Positions 1-12,227 of a stretch of 64,000 bases of DNA are shown here, piece by piece (within the stretch, counting starts at the first letter, position 1; every line of letters starts with the position of its first letter). The notes under the pieces were generated by a model. It did not search any database, was not told the origin of the DNA, and saw only the letters and a program-made list of their open reading frames with translations. A program made the translations under genes and the position numbers. The DNA is from Poa pratensis (Eukaryota > Streptophyta > Magnoliopsida > Poales > Poaceae), in contig CAMZMU010000111.1 of assembly GCA_947311845.1 (NCBI GenBank), forward strand, positions 19,080,533-19,144,532. Direction: 5' to 3'.

Positions 1-91
1 GTAGCTTATTTAGCACATCACTGTTTCCCGAATACCGTGATATTGCTCCATATATATCTAACATTACTTATGGTTTCTGTTTCTTTGGTAG

Positions 92-2327
92 CTTCTGGAA
101 TTTTGACTCACTGTTCCAGCCACAACAGCATCCTGCTCGGGATTCACATGATACATTTTTCCTCAAAGGTAAAGATTCCGTTGATCTGTTCAGTCATAAG
201 TTTATGTAAAACATATTTGATTGATCGTGCTTTTTGCAGCCCCATCTACAACAACACAATTACCTGATGACTATCTTGAGAAAGTAAAGCAAGTCCATCA
301 GTCTGGTGGTTATGGCTCCAAAGGGTATGTTGTGGTGTTTTTGTTGCGATTTAGCCAGAGACTCATAATTTGAGGTTGTTGTCCGCAGATATGGTTACGA
401 TTGGAAGCGAGATGAAGCAGAGAAAAACCTGCTTCGTACTCACACAACTGCAGTTTCCTCAAGGATGTTATACAAGCTAGCGCAGGAGGTATATCAATAA
501 CTGATGCTTATTTTTTTCTCATTCTATTTCCTTGTAATTTGTATTGTCTTGGCTAAATTAGTGGAGGTGGTATCAATTCGCCTTTTCTGTTTTGTTGAAC
601 GATTCATGAGATGTTTTTCCTTTGATAACCACCATGTGCTGTTCAGAAACCTTTTGCTCCTAAGAGATACTATTCCATCGATCGTGTTTTCCGGAATGAA
701 GCTGTGGACCGAACTCATCTTGCGGAATTCCACCAGATAGAAGGTAGCCATTCTCTCGTTTCTTGCCTATGGGTTCTAACCCGTTGATATTTGGCCCATA
801 TCTTGGATGTACCGTAGTAACCTTCCAGCTAGGAGGCTACTTACAGTGCTTCTTATTTCAGGTCTTATTTGTGATTATGGTTTGACGCTTGGTGATCTGA
901 TAGGTGTATTGGAGGATTTCTTCTCGAGACTAGGTGCTAATCCAAAGCCATGAATTTGTTTTATAATATTTATGGATCTTGCTGTTAAATTCATAAAGCT
1001 CTACTGCCATTGTTGTTCAACTGTTCCAAGAATATTTATTTTCCATGTCCATTTCCAAAATATTCATCAAGTTGGCTTCTAGAGGTGCAGCATAATTAAG
1101 ATGGATTGTTTAGATTGTGATTCAAACATTACCAAGAGAATGGAGGACATATTCACATGAGTCTTAAACAAGCTTTAATTAATGCAAAATAGTGACTGTC
1201 CTTTTCTATCTGGTGATAACAGTTGCTTGGGGATGCTTTGTTCTTGTGCTCTTCTTGCTCTGAACTTGAGTATGCTGCATTTCTGGTGGAGAACCCTCTT
1301 AAATTTATCATGTTATAGCAATACAACCATGCCCTTTAAGTAGGAACACAATGGAAATGTCTATTAGGCTCCTTTTATTGTGTTCCAAATGTCTATTATC
1401 TGGTTATCTTTTTTTTGATTATGTATTCTGAAGATAAATATTGTACTGTGTATGTTTCATAACTGTCAAATACTGTGAGGTGTTCACTTGCATCCAGCTG
1501 TTGAATTTATATCCACCAAACTGTCTTCTGTATTCTGATATTCTTCATTTGTCCTGTATCTGTTACATGTACTACTCTTTATACATAGAAATTTAAGAAT
1601 GTCATGTCTCTTTTTCTGACTCTTAGGCATGTCAAAGCTGCGTTTCAAACCTGCCTACAATCCATACACTGAACCAAGCATGGAGATTTTCAGGTCATAA
1701 CAACTTCGATTGCTGTTATTTTCATGGTTATTGTGATCCATGAATGATGAATCGTTGTTTTGTATATATATATTCTCAGCTACCACGATGGTTTGAAGAA
1801 ATGGGTCGAAATCGGCAACTCCGGTATGTTCAGACCCGAAATGTTACTTCCCATGGGACTGCCAGAGGGTGTTAATGTCATTGCATGGGGTCTTTCACTT
1901 GAAAGGTAAAGCTAGCAACAGTCTCCATATTGATGATTCCTCTGTTTCTGTTAAACTTAAACGCTTTTTCACACAAAAATTCGTCCTCCCAATCTTTGTT
2001 TCACAAATAATGTCTTCGGTAGAAATGCAAGAGAAAAAACTAGATGAGATTATATGCGCAATTAATCGCGCTTTACCTATCAAAGTTGCAAGAAATCTGT
2101 GCTGACCACATTTTGCTGCTTACTCCAGGCCAACCATGATTCTCTATGGTATCGACAACATACGGGACCTCTTTGGGCCAAAGGTATTGTGCTATTAACT
2201 TTGTTCCTTTTATTTCGAGTCCTATTCTAATATTCTGTTTCTTGACTAACAAAGACCAATATTCTGATCTTTCCAGGTCGATTTCAATCTCATCAAGAGC
2301 AGTCCGATTTGCCGGCTGGGGCTGTAG
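92..2327 (+). CDS. FARSA: Phenylalanine--tRNA ligase alpha subunit, 3' nine exons (partial)
   Basis: Cytosolic PheRS alpha subunit, the catalytic class II synthetase subunit that charges tRNA-Phe. The 5' exons lie outside the window. Exons read directly: 92-168, 240-324, 389-488, 647-743, 862-933, 1627-1693, 1780-1905, 2129-2183 and 2277-2327, all with GT/AG borders and a continuous frame ending in TAG. Visible landmarks are [17 protein letters not shown], the class II motif 2 segment [19 protein letters not shown], and the motif 3 segment [16 protein letters not shown] followed by IRDLFGPK. The protein ends ICRLGL. No frame lesion was seen, so the gene is probably functional. The largest intron (934-1626) is AT-rich with no inserted element recognised. 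Confidence 0.95.
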
Positions 2328-3847
2328 TAAACCAATTTAAACTTAGTTGGAGGTGACATACCTTTTGAGTTGATCAACTGTTGAAAACGAAGGATTTTGT
2401 TTTTGTTTTTACCTTTCAAAATCAGTATATGTGCATTTAACAGAGGAAGTGCAGATTCTGTGTGTAGCCTTGTACAACAGTTTTGAGGTGTTTATGCTGG
2501 CTGAGTCGATGTTACCATCTCACTTCCAGTGTAGTCTCCACCTTCTGTTGTGTGTACCTTTGGTTCCATTCTGTCTAACAAGGTCGACTGCACAGCCATA
2601 TAGGCGAACACACTTTCATGATAGTATGGATCATTTCCCTCTACTTCCCATATAACTGATTCTTTGCCCAATCTTTTCTTCCTCGATAATTTGCCCTTTT
2701 CTTAGTTAGCAATATCTGCATTATTTGATCAACATGCCAAGACCAGATCGCCCTTCTTGCTTAGCTTCGTGTCTTTCTCCTCGCCCAACTCTGATGCCTG
2801 TGAGGACAATCAGTTGGTGAGCGACGCTCGAAGCAACTGAAGAACCCTAGCCCCACACCTCTCGTCAGCTCTCAATCCCCCATTCTCGTCCTATCCATGC
2901 CAGGCCCCAGTGGTAGCCCCTACTGCTGCTCACGGGCAGTATTCGTCGTTGAATAAGCACTTTCAAGAATCCAGATGAATTATTTTGTTTGTACGGCATA
3001 AAAATATAGTATTAAAAATGAAATAGAAACCTTCCTTCTGTTTGTATGACATCAAAAAATATAATAAAGATGAAATAGAAACCTTTCAAGATTTTAGTTG
3101 AACGTTCCTTGAAGAGCATTTTCATCTTATAGTCTTTGGTATTGACAATTTAGAATGCTATTCAAAATTTAGGAACTAAATTGTACATACTAGGCACTAG
3201 TGAATTTTCGAGGGCCATTTTTTTTTAAACGAGGCATATATTGATATAGTAGAATCAAACATGACACGACCGAAGCCAAAAGAAAAAGAACCAAACAAGT
3301 CAGGGCTTACTAAACGAGAGAAAAGTATCCCCGAGGATCAGATCATCCTACCAGTCCAGTCTCTTGGAAAGAAAAAATCGTCATTTCTTTAAAATGCGAC
3401 TATGTGGCACGGTCTGGGACAAGGAACGGGGCAGAGACCCACAGATTGGAGTCCCGGTTGAACGTGATCGGTGTCCTGAGTTCGATCTCATCGAGTATGA
3501 ATTACTGAAATCTCTCCTATCTAAAAGAGCACTTCTCTTAAAAAATATGCTACCAAGGCTAATCCTAATCCTGGGTGTTTTCTTTTTATATAAACGGCGT
3601 ATCTGAACATTGCAGTGAAGTAAAATTGAGCTAAATTTAGATGCTGAAAAATTAAAGGCACGAAACAAACAATGCCTGAAACGAGAGGAGCAGCTACTCG
3701 ATGGGAATCGATTTGATGGAAACATAGCTGACCATTAGTTGGTGAGCTGATTAGACGGGAATCGGCTCGTTGATGAAAACATATCCGATCCGGACTCTGG
3801 AGAAGTTCGATATATGGAATTTGTTGTAACATCGGGCACTCGGTCCC
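2328..3847. other. Intergenic region after PheRS alpha; no gene recognised
   Basis: This stretch holds the 3' UTR of the synthetase gene and the spacer before the F-box duplication. Two related AT-rich segments around 2985-3090 share the phrase gaaatagaaacctt, and a T-run near 3220 is followed by a sequence resembling the end of a small retroelement. ORFs here are short and show no family features. Confidence 0.5.
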
Positions 3848-3854
3848 TATATAG
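3848..3854 (+). promoter_or_regulatory. TATA box of F-box gene copy 1
   Basis: TATATAG lies about 180 bases before the proposed ATG at 4032, which suits a core promoter with a short 5' leader. Homology with F-box copy 2 begins within this motif, at about 3852. The equivalent place in copy 2 (14146-14155) does not read TATA. Confidence 0.5.
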
Positions 3855-4440
3855 AGCGCCGTCCGACCCGCACGACTCCAACTTTTCCTAACGACAGTGC
3901 GGACTGCGGAGCCTCCGCTGCAGAGGACGGCTTCTGTTTCACCGGCAACTGCTTCACCCGCCGTCTCCTCCCCCTCCTCCTGAATCCTGATCACGGCGGG
4001 TAGATTGAATCGCCGGTGGAAGGAATAGCGGATGGATTCCACCGAGATTCTGCAAGGGTAAGATCGATCCAGTTCCTCTCCTCCGTCTCATCTCGACTTG
4101 TATCGATCCATCATCCATGGATTGGATTGTACTAATTCAATCGTCGATCTCTCCCAATTTCTTTCAGGGTCGCATCCCCTACGGACGACGACGGCGACAC
4201 CGCGGTGTCCACGGTGCTCCACAACCACGACCTGCTCCTCGACATCATGCTCCGCTTCGACCTCCACACCAGCCTCGCCCGCTCCATCTTCGTCTGCAAG
4301 CGCTGGTCCTTCGTCGCCGCCGACCCCTTCCTCCTCCGCATGTTCCGCCGCCAACACCCGCCACGCCTCCTAGGCTTCTACGTCGCCACCAGGTCCACCA
4401 CCACCCACATCCTTCTCCGTCCGCGCTTCGTCCCCCTGCC

Positions 4441-4653
4441 GCCTGAATTTTATCAGCCGCCGCCGCCGCCTGAATCTGATCAGCCGTCGCCGCCGCCGCC
4501 TGAATCCGACCAGCCGCCGCCTCCTGAATCTGATCAGCCGCCGCCGCCGCCTGAATCTGATCAGCCGCCGCCGTCGCCTGAATCCGACCAGCCGCAGCCA
4601 ACTGAATCCGACCAGCCACCGCCTCCTGAATCTGATCAGCCGCCGCCTGAGGA
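4441..4653 (+). repeat. In-frame ESDQ/poly-proline coding minisatellite, copy 1
   Basis: A 21-24 base unit of the type cctgaatctgatcagccgcc recurs about eight times and encodes repeats of P(n)ESDQ. It sits between the F-box region and the C-terminal domain. The homologous repeat in copy 2 has a different unit order and number. Confidence 0.85.
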
Positions 4654-5000
4654 GCTCGACGCCGCCGTCCGCATGGTCCAGAGCTACAGCGGCCTGGACG
4701 CGTACGACGAGGACTTCGCGTGCATCTGCGACCTCCATAACGACACCATGCTCGTCAGCGGCTTTTACGGCAAGGGGAACTCGGCGCTCGAGGTGCACTG
4801 GCCGTTGAGCCCTCACCGAGGCGTCGTCGCCGTCCCCGTGACCCCGATGATCGACCACGTCGACGGCCCGACCTGCACCGCCGCAACCTTCCTCCTCAAG
4901 ATTGACCAAGGCGGCGGCCACGACAGCCTCGTCTACGTCTGGCTCACCATGGCATTCGTCGTGAACCGACCCGCGAACGAATACTCCATGAAGTACAAGG

Positions 5001-5369
5001 TGTTAGGTTCCTATCAATCTCACCATCGTGTCCATGTGTGTGAGTGTGTTCGAACAGAGAGAGAGAGAGGGAAATTGGGTTGATACCTTCAGTGTGAGAG
5101 GAACAGCTCGAGCCCGAGGCCATGGTGGCGTGGTGGTGGCGGTGGTGCTTCCCGTCGCTACTGCGTCACCTAGATCGGCTAGGGTTATCGGTGGGGGTGG
5201 CAGCGGCACGGTGAACCTCGTACCGTGTGCCCCGCCCCCCCCCCCCTCTTTATATGGCGCAGCGCGACAGGGGCCCACCGACCATTAATGGGTCGGGCGC
5301 CCCGATCAGGGCGCGATCACAGGGGTTAATTAGCCGTTGGGCTAATCAACGGGAGATCAATACCTAACA
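5001..5369 (-). repeat. 3' LTR of Copia element 1
   Basis: 369 bases, TGTTAG...CTAACA, near-identical to 11217-11584. A CATATAAAG motif on the - strand in the GC-rich middle (about 5250-5258) is a likely TATA box of the U3 region. Confidence 0.93.
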
Positions 5370-5370
5370 T

Positions 5371-5379
5371 TCTCCCCTT
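5371..5379 (-). promoter_or_regulatory. Polypurine tract of Copia element 1
   Basis: On the - strand AAGGGGAGA lies just inside the 3' LTR. This is the expected place for the primer of plus-strand DNA synthesis. Confidence 0.75.
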
Positions 5380-5554
5380 GATCTCAACTTTTACTTTTAA
5401 CTTTTACCTTTTACTTTACTCGTCTCATCACCGATTAGTACATAGAGCATGTTTCATCGTCACAGCTCAATTGCCGATAGAATCAGACAGCCACCATATA
5501 CTTTTCAGTTTTGAAACAATAAACTATTACTTTTGGGCCTCTGTGATCCAGTGA

Positions 5555-6694
5555 TCATAGGCTTTCCATTAATCCCATGCCGGCTATGTGTTTCTGGAAC
5601 ACATCGGGTGGTAAGCCTTTCGTTAGCGGATCCGCAAGCATTTCCTTTGTCCTTATATGCTCGAGACTTATAGTTTGATCCTGGATCTTATCTTTCACAA
5701 CATAATACTTTATATCTATTGCCTTTGTAGCATTACTCGACTTGTTGTTGTGAGCATAGAATACTGCGGGCTGGTTGTCACAGTACATCTTTAGTGGTTT
5801 GTCAATACAATCTACCACTTTCAAGTCGGGTATAAATTTCTTTAACCATATCGCCTGTCCCGTGGCCTCATAACATGCTATAAACTCTGCATACATCGTG
5901 GATGCAGCAACTAATGACTGTTTGGAGCTTTTCCACGAAATAGCCCCTCCTGCGAGAGTGAACACGTACCCTGACGTGGACTTCCTATCATCTTTGTCTC
6001 CCGCAAAATCTGCGTCTGAATACCCTCTTAGTTCTAGGGAATCAGATCTTCTATATGTTAGCATGAGGTCTTTTGCGCCTTGTACATAACGCAATGCTTT
6101 CTTTACCATGTTCCAGTGTTCATGGCCTGGATTTTCTTGATATCTACCGAGTACCCCGGTGATAAAAGCTAAGTCAGGGCGAGTGCACACTTGTGCATAC
6201 TGTAAGCTTCCAACAGCCGAAGCATATGGTACTGCTTTCATTCGATCGATCTCATATTGACTTTTGGGACATTGAAATTTCCCAAAACTATCGCCCTTGA
6301 CTATCGGAGCAGGTGATGCGCTACTTTTATGCATATTATATTTCTTTAGAACCTTTTCTAAATATGCCTTTTGTGATAGTCCTAGCACTCCATTCTTTCT
6401 ATCCCGGTGAATTTCTATGCCCAAAACATATGAAGCTTCACCAAGATCTTTCATATCAAAATTTGAGGACAAGTATTTCTTTGTTTCTAGCAGTAGACTG
6501 ACATCATTGCTTGCAAGCAAGATATCATCCACGTACAGAATTAGGAAAATATATTTCCCACTTTTAAACTTTGCATAAATGCAGTTGTCCTCAACATTCT
6601 CTTTAAATCCAAAACTTTTAATTGTATTATTGAACTTTAAATACCACTGTCTAGAGGCTTGCTTTAACCCATAAATGGATTTCTTTAGCGGCAT
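5555..6694 (-). pseudogene. Copia element 1 pol, reverse transcriptase C-part and RNase H
   Basis: An open frame of 379 codons. It starts in RT with SIYGLKQASRQW, carries the catalytic motif YVDD (LILYVDDILLASND) and continues into RNase H with [26 protein letters not shown] and ADPLTKGLP. It is cut off from the preceding part by a stop or frame lesion around 6700-6740. The usual STEAE RNase H motif reads STMYAE here, a further sign of decay or family variation. Confidence 0.9.
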
Positions 6695-6882
6695 CCCATA
6701 TGTTCCTTCCCCTCCATGAAAAAACCGTGGGTTGTTTCATGTAAACATTTCTTCTAAATCTCCATTTAGAAATGCCGTCTTTACATCCATTTGATGCAAC
6801 TCTAAATCAAAATGCGCAACTAGTGCCATGATGATTCTGAAAGAATCCTTACATGAGACCGGAGAAAATGTCTCATTGTAAT

Positions 6883-8385
6883 CTACCCCTTCTCTTTGCG
6901 TAAAGCCTTTTGCCACAAGTCGCGCTTTATACTTTTCAACGTTCCATTGGAGTCATACTTAGTTTTGTAGACCCATTTGCAGCCTACTGTTTTGGCTCCT
7001 TTAGGAATTTCCTCTAAGTCCCAAACATTGTTAGAACTCATCGATTTCATCTCGTCTTCCATGGCTTCCAGCCACTTCGAAGAGTGAACGCTTCTCATGG
7101 CTTCTTCATATGAAGTGGGATCTTCTTCCATATGAACTGTTTCTGTATTATAAACTCTATAATCACTAGAAATAGCTGATTTCCTAGCTCTTTTAGACCT
7201 TCTGAGAGTCTCATTCTCTGGCACATCATGTGTCTCAACGTGCGACTCTTCTTCTAAATGTGGCTGTCGTCGCTCCCTTTCATGCTCAACAACGGGTTGA
7301 GTCGGCTCCTGACGGACAGGTTCCGAATCTTGCCTCGTTGTGGTCACGGGTGGAGTTACAACAGGTGCTTGCACCACAACCTCTGGGATTATCGGTGCAG
7401 GTACAACAGGTAGGGCGAAAAATGGCTCATGGATCATCGGAAAAGGTGCACACACCCTCTTCTCCTCAAGATCAATTTTCCGGCCTACCATGCTCCCCCT
7501 CATCATTTCGTCCTCTAAGAAGACCGCGTGTCTCGTTTCTACAAACTTTGTGTATCTGTCTGCACAGTAGAAACGATAACCTTTTGATCTATCAGGATAG
7601 CCAATGAAATGGCAAGTTACTGTTTTGGGGTCTAACTTTGCAATGTGTGGATTAAAAACTTTTGCCTCAGCTGGGCTCCCCCAGACTTTTAAGTGGCGTA
7701 GAGAAGGAACTTTCCCTGTCCACAACTCGTACGGTGTTTTGGGCACCGACTTACTTGGTACTCTGTTGAGAATGTGAATGGCGGTTTTTAACGCCTCCAT
7801 CCATAATCCCAATGGCAGTGTGGAATAACTCATCATACTGCGCACCATATCCATAAGAGTACGGTTACGCCTTTCAGCTACTCCATTTTGCTGTGGTTCG
7901 CCCGGCATAGAATACTGGGCGACTATTCCATTTTCCTGTAAAAACCTTGCAAAAGGTCCAGGTACTTGACCATATGGAGTGTGCCGACCGTAGTACTCCC
8001 CCCCACGGTCGGACCTGACTATTTTAATTCTTTTATCATGTTGATTTTCAACTTCAGCTTTGAATATTTTAAATTTATCCAATGCTTCAGATCTTTCTTT
8101 AATTGGATAAATATAACCATATCGGGAGTAATCATCTGTGAACGTTATGAACGAGTCATAACCATCCACACTTTTCACCGGAAATGGTCCACATATATCA
8201 GTGTGAATAATTTCTAGTGTCGCTGTGCTTCGGTTTGCACCCTTTTTAATTTGTTTTACGTATTTTCCTTTTATGCAATCTATGCATTGTTCGATATCTG
8301 AGAACTCTAACGGAGGAAGAATATCATTTTTAACGAGGCTTTCTATTCTTCCCCTCGAAATATGGCCTAATCGACAGTGCCATAA
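6883..8385 (-). pseudogene. Copia element 1 pol, integrase and start of reverse transcriptase
   Basis: The frame is open from about 8385. It shows the integrase zinc-binding pairs WHCRLGH and CIDC, then core acidic residues in IHTDICGP and TDDYSRY, and the glutamate in [13 protein letters not shown] variable linker follows, then the RT beginning [20 protein letters not shown] and [12 protein letters not shown]. The frame is lost at about 6930 just before the expected LVAKG motif. It lies between gag-protease upstream and the RT fragment downstream. Confidence 0.9.
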
Positions 8386-8457
8386 CTTCGAGAGTCATGA
8401 GTTCGCTTTCTTTTCTTTTGTTCTTTGTTCGACAAGGAATTTGTTCATTCACATTAC

Positions 8458-9756
8458 TCACAGAATGCACTTTTTCACGCAAGGATAACAAATAAAGCTT
8501 ATCATGAAGTAAAGCAATACCCACACAAGCATCTTTAAACCATATGGCACACTTGCCATGACCGAAATAACATTCATAACTGTCTTTATCCAACACGATA
8601 CACTTATTAAGTTTCTGTGAATCGAAGGAACAAATAAAACATCTCTAAGCATAATATTGAAACCATCAGCTAGCTCTAAGGAGACGTCGCCAACAGCTTC
8701 AACTTCTGCTTGAACTCCATTTGCGACTTCAATGTGTCTTTCGCTTCTTTGCATACTCCTTGTCGAATGGAATCCCTGTAAAGAATTTGCAACATGAACG
8801 GTTGCACCTGAGTCAATCCACCAAGTAGATTTTGAAAACTGTGTATACAGGGATTCATTTACAAAAGAAACTGTGTCTGTACCTTTCTTGGCCATTATCA
8901 TCTTGAGCCAATCTGGGCAATCTTGCTTGAAATGCCCTTTCTTCTTGCAGTGGTGGCATGTATCTTTGTCCACTTGCTGAAACTGCTGGGGACCTTTGCC
9001 ATGTGGCTTATACTGGTGAGGACCTTTGCCATATGGCTTAGAAGGGGAACCGTTGTAGTTCCTGTTCTTGTTGTCCTTCACAAAGTTCAAGGAGCCCCCA
9101 TTCTGGGACTTCAGCCTTTCCTCTTCTTGCGACAACATGGCAATGGTCTTTTCAATGTCCCATTTTTCAGGCGACACATTGTAGTTGATGATGAAATTTT
9201 CAAATTGTGGTGGCAGTGAAGCCATCACCAAGTGAACTATGAGTGCAGGCTTGAGCTCCAGATCAGCCTCCATGGACTTAAGCTTAGCAGCCATGTTGCT
9301 CATTCTGAGAATGTGCTCCCTTATGCCATGTGAACCTCCATGATACTTTTCTGTCACCAGCTGTTTGAGCAGCTGGGTAGCATAAGTCTTTGAAGAACCA
9401 GTAAACTGGCTCTTTATCTTTTGGAGATACTCTCCCACAGAGGTACACTCTTCAATTGAGCCCACAATAGCGTTCTCAACTGTGTTCTTTATGAATGCCA
9501 TGCACTTTTTGTTGGCGTTCACCCACTTTTGGTTCTCTAGGGTGTAACCCATCTCTACTGGACCATAGTCCAGCTGCTTTTTCTGCCAAGCAGAATCATC
9601 ATCATCTGTTGCTCTCACTGGCTCTGCTGGCTTGACTGGCTGTGGAGTACTCACAACCCAGTCGACCTCAGCGCAGACAAAAGCCAGCTCGACTTTCTTC
9701 CACCACTCAGCGTAGTTGTCACCCCTGAGCGTCGGAACGTCCTTGAGGCAACTCAT
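8458..9756 (-). pseudogene. Copia element 1 gag and protease
   Basis: A likely start is the ATG at 9756-9754 (MSCLKDVPTLRG), just after a splice-acceptor-like TTTCAG at 9771. The gag region has the usual LLxQLVTEKY and HLVMASLPPQF segments. The zinc knuckle CHHCKKKGHFKQDC follows, then the aspartic protease start WWIDSGATVHVA. The frame shifts near 8600 after NLISVS. The continuation lies in another frame (8330-8596, with CYFGHGKCAIWF), and a second shift near 8390 leads into integrase. Confidence 0.9.
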
Positions 9757-9771
9757 CAGGTGAAAACTGCC

Positions 9772-11203
9772 TGAAACCACAAGGATATAAGATAACAAAA
9801 AACAATTGCATGTAATAATCCAACGTTGGTATAAATTAAAACATACAACCGTTTGTGCAATTAAAACTATATTACCGTTGGGCAATAAAAGAAATAAATG
9901 CACCTTTAAGACAGATCATAATCATGTTATTAACAACGTTGGTCATTTAACAACAAAATCATAATCATCATTAAAATCACTTTATCATGCTTTCAATTCT
10001 CACTTTAAATCATAATAATGCTATTAATAACGTTGGTCAAATAATAGCAGAATCATAATCAGCATTAATATCATTTTAATCATGCTTTAATTTTCACTTT
10101 ATTGCTCTTATGCAATTTCTTTTAACTATTTGCAGCGGAAACTTTACAAAATGAATAAAAATTCATAAACTTTTATACTTTTAACAAGTATTCACTTTTC
10201 TTTCTTCTGTTTTCCTAAACAAAATTTTCGTTGGATAAATTTGGATAGGAAAAACAGAATTAAATTTCCCAAAAAAAAATGGACCAAAACAAATTAAAAC
10301 TTGCTTCTGTTAAAAAATAACAGAAAAAACTATTCTGTGCGAAAAAACTTTCAGCCCATGGCCCTTTTGCTATCTGTCGCGCGGTGCAGCTTTTAACAGC
10401 GGCCCACGGCCCGTCAGCGGCAGCGCTAACTGCCGCACGCGGAGACGCGGAAAACGGCCCGCGTCGGCCCGAGGCCTGCTTCTTTCGGCCCAAAGCCCGC
10501 TCTGGCTTGCGCCGCTCGCTTCTGGCCGTCCGATGAGATCGGACGGCTGCCCGTGCGTCTCGCTCGAACAAAACGGCCTCTGCGCCGCGCGGGGTCAAAC
10601 CCTAATCTTATTCTCCCCCCGCGCGCGCCTCTCTTCCCCTTTCCCGCACGGAGACGGCGGCGACGCCATGCGCGTTTCCGGCCGCCGGAGACGGCCGCGC
10701 CGTCCGGCGAAGACGGTCGCGTCAAGCGCGTCTCTCCTCCTCCCTTTTCTCTCCTTGCCCCTTTCCCGCACGAGCACGACGTGCAACCATGGCGAGAAGA
10801 AGATGCATCCGTCGCCTATCCCTTCGCCGGTCGCGCGTGCGCCTTGCGGTGCGCGCGCCGCCGTCGAACGGATCTGGTTGCGGTGCTACTTTGCCGGCGA
10901 CGAGCCGGTGAGTTTCCCCTCCTTCTTCAGTTTAGGGTTAGGGTTTTCGTTTTCTTTTCTTTTCTGGATCTTTTCTTTGCCCCTAGGGGTGAGTTCTTCG
11001 TCCAATCCCTCGGCTTGCCGATGCGGATTGGATCGAGAGGAACGGGCGCGGCCGAGGTTCGGCGGCGCTCCGGTGAGCCCAAGGGCTTCCCGGTGAGGAT
11101 CTTTTCCCTTTTGCCTTTGGAATAGGGTTAGGGTTCTACGGGTGGGGATTTTCTTTTTCTTTCTTTCTTTTCTTTCTACACGAGTGAGATCTAGGAACTA
11201 GAT
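9772..11203 (-). other. Long untranslated leader of Copia element 1
   Basis: The 1.4 kb between the primer-binding site and gag falls into two parts: a GC-rich half (about 10350-11130) and an AT-rich half (9780-10340). Neither matches retroelement protein motifs. A splice-acceptor-like sequence (GGTTTCAG) directly precedes gag, so the AT-rich half may be a leader intron. ORFs in the GC-rich half are probably chance frames. Confidence 0.4.
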
Positions 11204-11215
11204 CCTCTGATACCA
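11204..11215 (-). promoter_or_regulatory. Primer-binding site of Copia element 1 (initiator tRNA-Met type)
   Basis: On the - strand TGGTATCAGAGG directly follows the 5' LTR after one base. TGGTATCAGAG is the standard complement of the 3' end of plant initiator tRNA-Met, which primes most plant Copia elements. Confidence 0.88.
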
Positions 11216-11216
11216 T

Positions 11217-11584
11217 TGTTAGGTTCCTATCAATCTCACCATCGTGTCCATGTGTGTGAGTGTGTTCGAACAGAGAGAGAGAGAGGGAAATTGGGTTGAT
11301 ACCTTCAGTGTGAGAGGAACAGCTCGAGCCCGAGGCCATGGTGGCGTGGTGGTGGCGGTGGTGCTTCCCGTCGCTACTGCGTCACCTAGATCGGCTAGGG
11401 TTATCGGTGGGGGTGGCAGCGGCACGGTGAACCTCGTACCGTGTGCCCCGGCCCCCCACCTCTTTATATGGCGCAGCGCGACAGGGGCCCACCGACCATT
11501 AATGGGTCGGGCGCCCCCGATCAGGGCGCGATCACAGGGGTTAATTAGCCGTTGGGCTAATCAACGGGAGATCAATACCTAACA
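11217..11584 (-). repeat. 5' LTR of Copia element 1
   Basis: 368 bases, the partner of 5001-5369. Differences are confined to a C-run around 11446-11460 and one C indel near 11515. Confidence 0.93.
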
Positions 11585-12227
11585 CAAGGCCCATGTGTAC
11601 GTGCTGCAGGACGACGGCCAGTGGCGGTTCCGTGCGTCGGCCGCGGCCGTGCTCCCTTCTCCCAAGTCGGATTCCAATCCTGTGCTGGTCGGCACCAAGA
11701 TATATTTCGAGCACTGCACCAACATCGCCGCGCTGGATCTGAAGACCTCAACCTTCTCCACGCTTCCACTACCGGAAGGAATGGAGAAGTACGATTACAA
11801 AGCTATGATGCTGACACCAGTCAATGATGATGTAGGGATTTTTCTCGTCCATCTTGATGAGGACCTCCAGCTTTGTATCTGGCTTCACATAGACCACATC
11901 GGTCCGGGCTGGATTCTTATTGATGTCTATAGCCTGCCCGAGATGTTTGACACTTTGGGGATGACGGGCTGGACGGATTTTGGCGAGCCTGCTACTCTTC
12001 TTCAAACTACCCAGACAGGGGATTTTCTCGAGTTTGTATTCCTCAAGCTGGGACAATGCGCATTCTGCTTCGATACTAGGCGCAGGGTGCTGCGTAAAGT
12101 CTATGAGGTGACACAAGCGGATCAAACTCTAGAGCGGATCCATCCTTTTATGATGACATGGCCGCCCAAATTCCCTAAGCTCAAGGGTGATCGTCCTGCA
12201 AGGTTTGTCTTTAGCTTTCTTAATTAA

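Larger units (their letters stand above)
5001..11584 (-). mobile_element. Copia LTR retrotransposon (6.58 kb) inserted in F-box copy 1
   Basis: The element lies on the - strand. It is flanked by a perfect 5-base target duplication CAAGG (4996-5000 and 11585-11589). LTRs begin TGTTAG and end CTAACA. Gag-protease, integrase, and reverse transcriptase-RNase H follow in Copia order (integrase before RT). The two LTRs differ only in a C-run and one further C indel, so the insertion is recent. The coding region nevertheless has at least four frame lesions. It was therefore probably mobilised in trans by a sister copy, or decayed after insertion. Confidence 0.95.
4032..12227 (+). pseudogene. F-box protein gene copy 1, disrupted by a Copia insertion
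   Basis: Exon 1 is 4032-4057 (ATG GAT TCC..., donor GTAAGA). Exon 2 starts at 4168 after TTTCAG and runs to 5000, where the Copia element begins. Coding resumes at 11590 and the frame stays open to a stop at 12227. The N-terminal region has a grass F-box signature (LLLDIMLRFDLHTSL, then VCKRW). A Pro-rich ESDQ repeat and an F-box-associated beta-propeller-like region with LQLCIWLH follow. Without the insert the frame would be about 498 codons. F-box proteins are substrate adaptors of SCF ubiquitin ligases; the substrate here is unknown. The retroelement lies in antisense orientation and truncates the protein just after residue stretch SMKYK. Only the insertion, not point mutation, breaks the frame. 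Confidence 0.85.

Noticed and set aside
10260..11125. Frames in the leader of Copia element 1 as possible host genes
   Set aside because: They sit between primer-binding site and gag inside a complete retroelement, are Arg-rich by GC bias and have no family motif. Capture of a host promoter remains possible but unsupported.
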